Assembly (NCBI RefSeq): GCF_019754295.1
Contig: NZ_VIRV01000003.1
Span: 1 to 64,000, forward strand
Reading direction: 5' to 3'
From: Sellimonas caecigallum
GTDB lineage: Bacteria; Bacillota; Clostridia; Lachnospirales; Lachnospiraceae
DNA length: 64,000 nucleotides
Shown: positions 16,773 to 24,241 of the stretch, piece after piece
How positions within the stretch are numbered: the first letter of the stretch is position 1
Layout: the number at the start of each line of letters is the position of its first letter
Translations under genes and position numbers: made by a program
The notes under the pieces: generated by a model
Database searches by the model: none
What the model was told of the DNA's origin: nothing
What the model saw: only the letters and a program-made list of their open reading frames with translations

Positions 16773-18506
16773 TTATTTTTCTTTTTTTATTTCAATCCGA
16801 CCGGCCGTAGTGCATGAAAAGCTCTCGATTCCTTTCAGAATCCGCTCTTCTTCCTTCACAATTTCGCCGTAGCAATCAATCTGAACAACTTTCACTTCCG
16901 CTTCTTCATCCGTCTTCACATAAATCCTGTCTGATTTTGTTCCGTTTACGATGATTGTACATGCTTTTTGTGAATCCAGCTCAACTACCCGATCAGTTGA
17001 ATACAATGCAACGATTTCCGTTGTGTCGTCTTTTACTCTGACTTCCGGATATAAGTTCTGAGGTTCTTTTGCTTCTATCGGAGCATCCTGCAGTAATGCT
17101 TTGTGCTCTCTCATAAACGCCATATAGTTCTGTACCATGGCTTTTTGTCTGTCATCCATCTTATCCAGTCTTACTGAAAACTGCATTGTTGAGAATAAAG
17201 AATCTACGATCTGCAGTGCTGCCACTTCCGGCTTCTCCCCATAATGCCATACGATCGGATCGGAATGTACTGCTGTCTCGCCGCTGAGCAGACGCAAGTC
17301 AACGCTGCCTACACGGTTTGCCAGTCCGGATTCCGGACAATCCACAACTCTCAGCATATTTCCATATTTTTTGATGGCAGGTCCGATATAGCGCTGTCTG
17401 AATTCGATCAGGATATCTTCCTTGACAGCTTTTAAAGCTTCCATCGTCTCGCTTAAAAGCTTATCCAGCGCGATCTGCAGGCAGACACAGTCCATATCTG
17501 CATTTGCCTTCGGTGTGTTGGCTCTTTCATAAAACTCATCGATGAAGTCCAGCTTCAGACCGTCTAATCCCCATTCTTCCACTGCTTTTACGTATATATT
17601 TTTCAAATATGTTCTGACTTCCGGATAACGGATATCAAGAACGCCTGCTTTCTGTTCTTCATCTACTGTGATAAGCTTGTCATGGAACAGATTCCACATT
17701 TTGGAATACATTCCCACATACGGGACACTGAACCACAGAAGGTATTTCATTCCCAATTTGTGGACATTGTCCACATGTTCTTTCATGTTCTTAATTTTCT
17801 TTTCCGTTACTTCCCAGTCTCCGCAGAATCCGTATCCACGGTTTGTGTCATCTGTCTGCCAGCCATCGTCCACGATAACTGTCTTAAATCCCATTTCTTT
17901 TGCGCGTCTGCACTCTTCTTCGACTTCTGTATCTGTAAATTCCTGATGATAAGAATACCAGAAAGAGTACATCGGGTCTTTTGCATCTTCCGGTACATGT
18001 GCGGATTTCATGCCGCAGTCGTTTTCCCACCATGCTCCCACTTCTCTGATAGACTGTTCATATCTTACATCTCTGAAATCCTGAAGAATCCGCACTTCAT
18101 ATTCCTTTTCATCTGTTGCTCCAAGGTAGATATCTATCTTGCATTTCATTGTTCCGTCTTCTTCATGCACGCCAAGATTCATTCTGACTTCTTTTAATGC
18201 CTCGGAAACGGCAACCGTTCCTCTGTTTTTTCCATCTGTGCTAAAAAACGTGATAACCGGAGCGGACACAGAACTCATAGACCTCTCTCCGTAACTCCAG
18301 TCTGCTTTCACTGTTCTGTCAAACCGGCAGGTCGGATGCCATCTTCCGGCAATATCCTGTACCGGGAAATTCCATTGCGCAGTAACAACTGCATCTGTTG
18401 TGTTTTCCGGAATATTTTCCAGGCGGATCACTTCTATCTGCCGTCCATCTGCCAGTATTTCCGTATTCTGTTTCAGTTCTGCATTTATGTTGCTTGTTAC
18501 TTTCAT
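16773..18506 (-). CDS. GH36-type (clan GH-D) glycosidase, short form
   Basis: A 577-residue cytoplasmic enzyme, the first gene of the operon, with GGGAGGAA before the ATG. The TIM barrel begins near residue 170. VIVDDGWQTDD (about 210) is the clan GH-D Asp pair, GLKLDFIDEF places a nucleophile candidate at D320, and RVVDCPESG offers D389 as acid/base candidate. It is shorter than the tetrameric bacterial GH36 and its second catalytic motif differs from the WTSDNTD of the neighbouring enzyme. It may therefore act on another alpha-galactoside or alpha-N-acetylgalactosaminide. Substrate is inferred only from clan and context. Confidence 0.87.
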   Translation of the reverse strand: MKVTSNINAELKQNTEILADGRQIEVIRLENIPENTTDAVVTAQWNFPVQDIAGRWHPTCRFDRTVKADWSYGERSMSSVSAPVITFFSTDGKNRGTVAVSEALKEVRMNLGVHEEDGTMKCKIDIYLGATDEKEYEVRILQDFRDVRYEQSIREVGAWWENDCGMKSAHVPEDAKDPMYSFWYSYHQEFTDTEVEEECRRAKEMGFKTVIVDDGWQTDDTNRGYGFCGDWEVTEKKIKNMKEHVDNVHKLGMKYLLWFSVPYVGMYSKMWNLFHDKLITVDEEQKAGVLDIRYPEVRTYLKNIYVKAVEEWGLDGLKLDFIDEFYERANTPKANADMDCVCLQIALDKLLSETMEALKAVKEDILIEFRQRYIGPAIKKYGNMLRVVDCPESGLANRVGSVDLRLLSGETAVHSDPIVWHYGEKPEVAALQIVDSLFSTMQFSVRLDKMDDRQKAMVQNYMAFMREHKALLQDAPIEAKEPQNLYPEVRVKDDTTEIVALYSTDRVVELDSQKACTIIVNGTKSDRIYVKTDEEAEVKVVQIDCYGEIVKEEERILKGIESFSCTTAGRIEIKKEK

Positions 18507-18793
18507 TTCTTCCTCCCGCTGCTCTTTCTTTTCTATGCTGACTGCCTGTCTGAACTATATTTTCAACATTTAAAACTGTGTTTCTTTTACGTCCTCAATA
18601 ATACCATTCACATGCCCTGTCCAAAATGGAAGAATGACCAAATTATATGTCCTAATGTCAAATTTTTGAGCATTTCAACATATTTTCATCGATATCTTTA
18701 CTTTTTTTACAGCACTTTGTATCCCCTGACCAGATAACTTTCCTTCATGTTAGCTGAAAACTCAAAGGAAAATCGAGGTTACAGACAGCCAAA
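18507..18793 (-). promoter_or_regulatory. Regulatory region of the alpha-galactoside operon
   Basis: This gene-free stretch (with the following terminator, 338 bases up to 18844) holds no credible ORF. On the minus strand a TATTAT -10 (18598-18603) has no good -35. Instead two GGACA elements (complement TGTCC at 18618-18622 and 18648-18652) lie 30 bases, three helical turns, apart, the nearer one abutting the -35 position. That is the arrangement expected of an AraC-type activator-dependent promoter. The assignment is inference. Confidence 0.35.
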
Positions 18794-18825
18794 AACCATG
18801 AAGTTCAAAATTGAACTCCATGGTT
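18794..18825 (-). terminator. Terminator downstream of the BceB-type permease gene
   Basis: AACCATGAAGTTCAA pairs with TTGAACTCCATGGTT with a single G-U, over a two-base loop. On the minus strand the stem is followed by GGTTTTTGG, giving a short U-tract just after the permease stop codon. Confidence 0.75.
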
Positions 18826-18844
18826 CTTTCATACTGTTTTCCGG

Positions 18845-20842
18845 TTATCTTGTTACCAGCCGGTAATATGTCCTGGATGTCAGGCTGTAGATGACAAAAT
18901 AGACACACCCGAAGACAAGCACTGTCACAACTGTGCAGACAGCAAAAAGATCAAGATTGACCAGATTCATGACTCTAAGCAGCCTGCAAAGCGCCGGGAA
19001 TGCCACCGCCATGTGAATCGCTGCCAATATAAGCGGCAGGAAAAACACCTGAAGGATCTGCTTTCGTATGGCCTTTTTGACTTCCTCCCGACTCATGCCT
19101 ACTTTTTGCATGATGTGAAAACGCTCTCTGTCATCGTACCCTTCTGTGATCTGCTTATAGTATATGATAAGACATACCGCTGTCACAAAAAGAATGGATA
19201 AAAAAATTCCTATAAAGAAGATAGATCCGTACTGTTCATAGTAATCCGTCCGGGCTGTATCTATCGAATCCACTGTCAGAAGACGTGGGACATCCTCCAC
19301 AAGATGGTTTCTCAGTCCTTCGAAAAACATGTTCTTGGCGTCTGATGCTCCTTTTAAATCAAAGTAATACTCATACTGCACCGTTCGATATCCTGTAGTG
19401 GAATCTGCATACTGCGTATTATACATATCCCGGATCTCCATGACAATATCCAAGTCTTTCATCACTGCCACGACAAGATTGTCTGTCAAATACATCACTT
19501 CATTCCATGTTTCCGGGTTTTCCACCGTCTTTTTAATCTCCCATGTACGATCCTCAAGCTTCAGCTTATCCCCAAGCTGTATCTTTCCTTTTGTAAAGAC
19601 TGCAGTTTCATCTTCTTCCAGAGACAGGTCGGCCCCCATCATACGGTTGTAGTCATCCTGCGTAAGAGCAAGGAAAAGAAAAAGATCCTCCTCCTTGCCA
19701 AGTACTTCATCAGACAGTCTCAGCTTTCCGTCGTCATATACGGCTCCCAGCCAGCACTGGGCGTATCCTCTTGCATTTACAATCTCCACCCCCGTCTCGT
19801 GGGCTCTTTTATCCAGAGATCGAAGAAGGGTATCCGGCGTCTGGGTCACGTCATCCATAATGTAACTTGTCTTATATTCTCTCGGAAAGCGAATTCTTAA
19901 AATGTCTTCTTCCCCCAGGTACATGCTCATGCTGGAAGAGATCGCCACAATGACTGCTGTGGACAAAATGCAGATCGTGGCAAGTCCAGCCGCATTTTGT
20001 TTCATCCGATAGATCATTCCAGATATCGTGATAAAATTTCCCGGCTTGTAATAAATCCGTTCCCGTTTTTTCATCCATTTCAGAAAGGCAATGCTTCCGG
20101 AAAGGAACAGAAGATACGTGGCCGCGATGACAAGGAGAACCGCCGGCAGGAAAACATTGATGGTTTCGTACGGACCGTTTGCCAAAAGCGCAAGACCATA
20201 CCCGAATGCAAGGGCGGCAACTCCAAGTACAGCCAGAGCAATCTTTGCTTTTGGTTCACGTTCTCCTTCTCTTGCTCCTTTCATCATATCTGCCGGATTC
20301 ATCTTCCAGACTGAGATGCTGTTATAGCAAAACAGTATGAAATAGATGACAGCAAATGTCCCGCATGTGGACAGTACCGAATCGAGAGGCACTGTAAATT
20401 CCAGGGTCGATGGGATGTGTATGATCTTCAGGAAAAGCAAAAACACAAGCTGGCTCAAAAGAGCTCCTGAGAAAATACCAAAGAACAGCCCCTTCCCCGC
20501 TGTAACCGCCACTTCCCAAAACATCATGACAATGAGGTGCCGTTTCTCAAGCCCAAGTATTCCATAAAGTCCGATTTCTTTTTTCCGCTGTTTCAACACA
20601 AAGCTGTTGACATAGACAAGGATCAGAAAAGTCATGAATACCGCTACCACCGCGCAAAAGCCAAGCATCATGTCTGTGTTGGACCCTTTGACCGTACCTG
20701 CTTTTTGCATCATGCTGCGTATACTTTTCAAGATATAATACATAGCGATGACGAGCGCGTTGGCCAGCATATACGGAAAATAAATCGTCTTGTTCTGGCG
20801 GATGTTCGTCATAGCCAGTCTCAGATACATGATTTTAAACAT
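18845..20842 (-). CDS. BceB/FtsX-type ABC transporter permease (antimicrobial peptide detoxification)
   Basis: A 665-residue permease with the ten-helix BceB layout: N-terminal NIRQNKTIYFPYMLANAL helix, a FtsX domain (FVLKQRKKEIGLYGILGLEKRHL), a large extracytoplasmic domain of about 200 residues between helices 7 and 8 (about 350-540), and a C-terminal FtsX-like repeat (HIMQKVGMSREEVKKAI). The ATG at 20842 is preceded by GGGAGGAAA; the longer ORF reaches back into the ATPase gene. It overlaps that gene by eight bases. With it and the adjacent two-component system it should sense and remove peptide antibiotics acting on lipid II cycle intermediates; which peptide is unknown. Confidence 0.92.
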   Translation of the reverse strand: MFKIMYLRLAMTNIRQNKTIYFPYMLANALVIAMYYILKSIRSMMQKAGTVKGSNTDMMLGFCAVVAVFMTFLILVYVNSFVLKQRKKEIGLYGILGLEKRHLIVMMFWEVAVTAGKGLFFGIFSGALLSQLVFLLFLKIIHIPSTLEFTVPLDSVLSTCGTFAVIYFILFCYNSISVWKMNPADMMKGAREGEREPKAKIALAVLGVAALAFGYGLALLANGPYETINVFLPAVLLVIAATYLLFLSGSIAFLKWMKKRERIYYKPGNFITISGMIYRMKQNAAGLATICILSTAVIVAISSSMSMYLGEEDILRIRFPREYKTSYIMDDVTQTPDTLLRSLDKRAHETGVEIVNARGYAQCWLGAVYDDGKLRLSDEVLGKEEDLFLFLALTQDDYNRMMGADLSLEEDETAVFTKGKIQLGDKLKLEDRTWEIKKTVENPETWNEVMYLTDNLVVAVMKDLDIVMEIRDMYNTQYADSTTGYRTVQYEYYFDLKGASDAKNMFFEGLRNHLVEDVPRLLTVDSIDTARTDYYEQYGSIFFIGIFLSILFVTAVCLIIYYKQITEGYDDRERFHIMQKVGMSREEVKKAIRKQILQVFFLPLILAAIHMAVAFPALCRLLRVMNLVNLDLFAVCTVVTVLVFGCVYFVIYSLTSRTYYRLVTR

Positions 20843-21602
20843 CTCGTTTTCCTCCCGAAGCCAACACTGTGAGTGTGTCCGATATCTTCCGGTACATTTC
20901 TTCGTGACTAAGGCTTCCCCTGTATAGCTCATGGTACACGGCTCCATCCTTTATAAAAAGCACACGGTCTGCATGGCTCGCCGCTTTTGTACTGTGAGTA
21001 ACCATGAGAATCGTCTGGCCAGCTGTGTTTACTTTCTCGAACAAACCTAGAAGCTGATCTGATGCTCTGGAATCCAGCGCCCCTGTAGGTTCATCTGCCA
21101 GTATCATCTTTGGTTCCGTGATCAGTGCTCTTGCAATGGCCGCCCTTTGTTTCTGTCCACCCGACACTTCATATGGAAATTTGTCCAAAATGTCTGTTAT
21201 CCGAAGCAGCTTTACAAGAGGCTCGATCCTGCGTTTCATAACTTCTGTCTTTTCCCCCGACAGAACAAGAGGCAGATAAATATTGTCCCTCAAAGACAGC
21301 GTATCCAGGAGATTAAAATCCTGAAAGACAAATCCCAGATTTTCTCTCCGATAAGCTGCCAGATTCCGTTCCGGGATCGAACGGAACGAAAGTCCATTCA
21401 GGATGATATCCCCCGCTGTCGGCTTGTCAAAGGATGCCAGAAGATTCAAAAGCGTCGTCTTTCCTGATCCGGACTCCCCCATGATCGCCACATATTCTCC
21501 TTCTTCTATCGAGAAATTGACATCTATGAGGGCTTCCGTCTGATTGCCTCCAAACCGGTTTGTATAATTTTTTTTCAAATGCTTTACTTCAAGCAGTGCC
21601 AT
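20835..21602 (-). CDS. BceA-type ABC transporter ATP-binding protein
   Basis: A 255-residue ATPase beginning MALLEVKHLKKNYTN. Walker A GESGSGKTT, Q-loop FVFQDFNLLD, signature VSGGQKQR, Walker B MILADEPTGALD and switch His in VTHS are all intact. An AGAGGAGG site lies before 21602, while an upstream in-frame ATG at 21674 sits inside the promoter region. It energises the BceB-type permease encoded immediately downstream. Confidence 0.95.
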   Translation of the reverse strand: MALLEVKHLKKNYTNRFGGNQTEALIDVNFSIEEGEYVAIMGESGSGKTTLLNLLASFDKPTAGDIILNGLSFRSIPERNLAAYRRENLGFVFQDFNLLDTLSLRDNIYLPLVLSGEKTEVMKRRIEPLVKLLRITDILDKFPYEVSGGQKQRAAIARALITEPKMILADEPTGALDSRASDQLLGLFEKVNTAGQTILMVTHSTKAASHADRVLFIKDGAVYHELYRGSLSHEEMYRKISDTLTVLASGGKRDV

Positions 21603-21651
21603 CTGTTTGCCTCCTCTCGATCGTATCCCGATCCTTTTGACTATACTATAC

Positions 21652-21695
21652 AAAAAAAAGAAAGCATCTGCCATCGATTCGGCTTACACTTTCTT
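21652..21695 (-). terminator. Candidate terminator between the two-component genes and the transporter genes
   Basis: On the minus strand AAGAAAG...GCC pairs with GGC...CTTTCTT and runs into eight T residues. The stem is interrupted. It would end or attenuate the response-regulator/kinase transcript before the transporter genes; alternatively the T-tract simply precedes the transporter -10 (TATAGT near 21645). Confidence 0.4.
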
Positions 21696-21704
21696 TTTCC
21701 AAAC

Positions 21705-21718
21705 TTACATCCATGTAA
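21705..21718 (-). promoter_or_regulatory. BceR-type operator
   Basis: TTACATCCATGTAA fits the TNACA-N4-TGTAA palindrome bound by BceR-like response regulators. It lies upstream of the bceA-type gene and downstream of the sensor kinase gene, as in other BceRSAB modules. Confidence 0.75.
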
Positions 21719-21747
21719 GGTAGGGAATGTTATGACTTCGTTTCCAT

Positions 21748-22746
21748 CTATTCTGCACAGACTGCTTCCTTGCGCGTATCAATTACCACTTTCGTCCCTT
21801 TTCCCACCTGTGATTCCACTGATATTCGATGTCCTAAAAGATCGCATGTCCGTTTTACAAGGGAGAGCCCGATCCCGGTGGAACGCTTATCCAGCCTTCC
21901 GTTGTACCCAGTATATCCCCACTCAAAGATTCGCGGAAGATCCTCCAAAAGGATGCCGATCCCGGTGTCTTCTACGACCACAACGCCCGGTTCTTTGGCA
22001 TAAACTGTGACACTTCCCTTCTTTGTATATTTTACCGCATTTGTAAAGATCTGTTCTAAAATGAATACAAACCATTTCTCATCCGTAAGTATATCACAGT
22101 CCAGGCCATCTCCCATCACGAAGGCAAGCTTCTTCTGGATAAAGAAAGAAGCGGTACGGACAGCCGCCTGCTTGACAAGGCTTTCCGCCAAAAAGTGATC
22201 AAATCGCAGGTCTTTCCCTTCCTTCCCAAGCTTCTGGTAATTGAGCGCCATCTCGATATACTGCTCTGTCTTGACCAGTTCCTGCCGCATAGCTTCCTGG
22301 TCAGCTGACGGCTCCTGTACGAGCAGACGCATGACTGAAAGCGGCGTCTTGATCTGATGGCTCCACCGTGTATAATAGAGATCTGCTTCCGCTTTTTCCT
22401 TTCGGATCTTTTCTTCTGCTTCCGCTTTTTCTCTCATCGTACGCCTGTAGAGTTCCTGATAAAACTGTTCAGCCTGGGTATCCCATTTTGGCAGACTGTC
22501 TATCTCTCGATATTTTTCTTCAAGAATCCCGGAAAGCTGCCTGCACTTCTTCTTCCATCTTCGAAAACCAACAATCCAGGCCGCTGCAAAAAGCGCTGTC
22601 GTCAAAACTGATGTATATACGAGGGGTCCATCCGGAAGATCATACAGGAAATAGACTGCCGCCATGATGAACAGGAAGGCAGCAAAAATCATCTCTTCCC
22701 CCTTCTTTTCCCATGCAAAAAGAAGGAGCTCGTTATTCTTCCACAT
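21748..22746 (-). CDS. BceS-type intramembrane-sensing histidine kinase
   Basis: A 332-residue kinase. Two transmembrane helices near residues 18-36 and 40-60 are joined by a very short extracellular link (YDLPDG), the hallmark of intramembrane-sensing kinases that depend on their ABC transporter for stimulus perception. A coiled-coil leads to the dimerisation helix with phospho-acceptor His in RWSHQIKTPLSVMRLL. Then come the N box (LEQIFTNAVKYTKKG), G1 (VVEDTGIGI) and G2 (GTGIGLSLVKRT-like) boxes. I kept ATG 22746 because the first 18 residues align with the family and overlap the response regulator by 14 bases; ATG 22692 with GGGGG upstream is the alternative. Confidence 0.92.
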   Translation of the reverse strand: MWKNNELLLFAWEKKGEEMIFAAFLFIMAAVYFLYDLPDGPLVYTSVLTTALFAAAWIVGFRRWKKKCRQLSGILEEKYREIDSLPKWDTQAEQFYQELYRRTMREKAEAEEKIRKEKAEADLYYTRWSHQIKTPLSVMRLLVQEPSADQEAMRQELVKTEQYIEMALNYQKLGKEGKDLRFDHFLAESLVKQAAVRTASFFIQKKLAFVMGDGLDCDILTDEKWFVFILEQIFTNAVKYTKKGSVTVYAKEPGVVVVEDTGIGILLEDLPRIFEWGYTGYNGRLDKRSTGIGLSLVKRTCDLLGHRISVESQVGKGTKVVIDTRKEAVCAE

Positions 22747-23413
22747 AGTACCCTATCCCTTTCTTCGTCAGAATATAGCCACACAGCCCGATATCCTCCA
22801 GCTTCTTTCTGAGCCGCGTCACATTGACTGTGAGCGTATTGTCGTCGATGAAGCTCTCCGTCTCCCAGAGTCTCTGGATGAGCTGCCCTCTCTCCACGAT
22901 CTTTCCCGCATTCTCCATCAGCACCTGCATGATCCGGAACTCATTTTTGCTGAGTTCCAGTTTCTCAGTCCCGTGAGAAAGCACTGCCGAAGACAAGTTC
23001 AGCGTAACTCCTTTGTGAGCAAGCACATCTGGTCTGGTATTCGCAAAGGCGTATGTTCTCCGCAAAACCGCCTGGATTTTTGCCACAAGCACATCCATTT
23101 TAAAAGGCTTTGCCACAAAATCGTCCGCCCCCATATTGATGGCCATGACAAGATTCATATCATCCCCGGCGGAAGAAAGAAAGACGACCGGTACATTGCT
23201 GATCTTTCGTATCTCAGTACACCAATAATATCCGTTGTAAAATGGAAGGGAAATATCCAGGAGTACAAGGTGCGGATCCGTCTTCCGGAATGTGTCCATG
23301 ACTTGCGCAAAATCATCTGCCGCCTCAACAAGATATCCCCACTTTGTAAGATTTCGCTTCAGGATTTCCACAATTGTTTCATCGTCCTCAACAAGAAATA
23401 TCTTATATTTCAA
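22733..23413 (-). CDS. OmpR-family response regulator (BceR-type)
   Basis: A 226-residue regulator. The receiver domain (1-115) shows the acidic pair in VEDDE, phospho-acceptor D near 52 in LVLLDISLP, the switch Ser in FLSS and Lys in AKPF. The winged-helix DNA-binding domain (130-226) contains SKNEFRIMQVLMENAGKIV and NTLTVNVTRLRKKLE. The start codon is TTG with GGGAGGT upstream. It should bind the TTACA-N4-TGTAA operator ahead of the transporter genes. Confidence 0.94.
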   Translation of the reverse strand: MKYKIFLVEDDETIVEILKRNLTKWGYLVEAADDFAQVMDTFRKTDPHLVLLDISLPFYNGYYWCTEIRKISNVPVVFLSSAGDDMNLVMAINMGADDFVAKPFKMDVLVAKIQAVLRRTYAFANTRPDVLAHKGVTLNLSSAVLSHGTEKLELSKNEFRIMQVLMENAGKIVERGQLIQRLWETESFIDDNTLTVNVTRLRKKLEDIGLCGYILTKKGIGYYVEE

Positions 23414-23448
23414 CGTCGTTACCTCCCATCTTTTATAAACATATCCCT

Positions 23449-23477
23449 ATTATACTGTTTGTTTTCAAAAATGTCAG
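23449..23477 (-). promoter_or_regulatory. Promoter of the response regulator/kinase genes
   Basis: On the minus strand CTGACA (23472-23477), 17 bases, and a perfect TATAAT (23449-23454), about 36 bases before the TTG start. Confidence 0.65.
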
Positions 23478-23506
23478 CCTCCTGTTTGCAGACCTTCCCT
23501 CTTTCA

Positions 23507-23539
23507 ATTGTAAACCTTTATTATTTTTAAGTTGACAAT
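23507..23539 (+). promoter_or_regulatory. BirA-type biotin operator
   Basis: ATTGTAAAC (23507-23515) and GTTGACAAT (23531-23539) are inverted half-sites separated by 15 bases, the form of the BirA operator in Firmicutes. The right half overlaps the -35 box of the bioY promoter, so biotin-loaded BirA would block transcription. Confidence 0.82.
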
Positions 23540-23561
23540 CAATATGCATATATACTATACT
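23532..23561 (+). promoter_or_regulatory. Promoter of bioY
   Basis: Consensus TTGACA (23532-23537), 18-base spacer, TATACT (23556-23561). The -35 is embedded in the BirA-type operator. Confidence 0.7.
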
Positions 23562-23628
23562 TCCTTTGTACACTGATATTTCGGAAATTCCATCACAAAT
23601 ACATTCCGACAGAAAAGGAGACTTTGCT

Positions 23629-24201
23629 ATGAATTCACAGATTACTACAACTTCTTCCCATACAAAACAGCTTGTCACAATGGCTCTGATGACAGCTGTG
23701 CTCTGCATTTTGGCGCCGCTTTCTATCCCGATCCCGGTCAGTCCGGTGCCCATCAGTCTTACAAATCTTGTCCTCTATATCGGCATCTACATACTGGGGA
23801 CACACCGCCTTCTTGGCAGTTACATCGTCTATCTCCTTCTTGGTATCTGCGGGCTTCCTGTCTTTTCCGGTTTCTCGGGCGGACTTGGAAAGCTGGCAGG
23901 TCCTACCGGCGGATATCTGGCTGGATTTCTCTTTCTTATTTTGATCTCCGGCTTCTTTATGAGCCGGTCCGAAGGACGTTTTCGTCTTGCCCTCCAGGCC
24001 TTTGGACTCATTCTCGGCTCCGCGGCAATGTATCTTTTCGGCACAATGTGGCTTTGCTTTCAGATGCATCTCTCCTTCGTGGACGGCCTTTTTGTCGGTG
24101 TGATCCCGTATCTTCCAGGAGATACGGTAAAGATCATCCTGGCTCTGATCGTCGGACCACTGCTTCAGAAACGACTTGCACGTTTTCTCATACAGCAATA
24201 A
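23629..24201 (+). CDS. bioY: Biotin ECF transporter S component BioY
   Basis: A 190-residue membrane protein with six hydrophobic segments. BioY signatures: IPIPVSPVPISLTNLVLYIGIYILG after helix 1, the conserved GLPVFSGFSGGLGKLAGPTGGYLAGF loop and C-terminal IPYLPGDTVKIILA. It captures biotin and works with an ECF energising module not encoded here. The ATG at 23629 follows AAAAGGAG; an upstream TTG-start extension is rejected because it would begin inside the promoter. It is a single-gene transcript with its own operator and terminator. Confidence 0.96.
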   Translation: MNSQITTTSSHTKQLVTMALMTAVLCILAPLSIPIPVSPVPISLTNLVLYIGIYILGTHRLLGSYIVYLLLGICGLPVFSGFSGGLGKLAGPTGGYLAGFLFLILISGFFMSRSEGRFRLALQAFGLILGSAAMYLFGTMWLCFQMHLSFVDGLFVGVIPYLPGDTVKIILALIVGPLLQKRLARFLIQQ

Positions 24202-24229
24202 AAAAATCCTGCTGTCCGGCAGGATTTTT
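24202..24229. terminator. Bidirectional terminator after bioY
   Basis: AAAAATCCTGC (24202-24212) pairs perfectly with GCAGGATTTTT (24219-24229) over a six-base loop. T-runs lie on both strands, serving bioY and the convergent Fe-ADH gene. Confidence 0.85.
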
Positions 24230-24241
24230 CTATTGATACCG

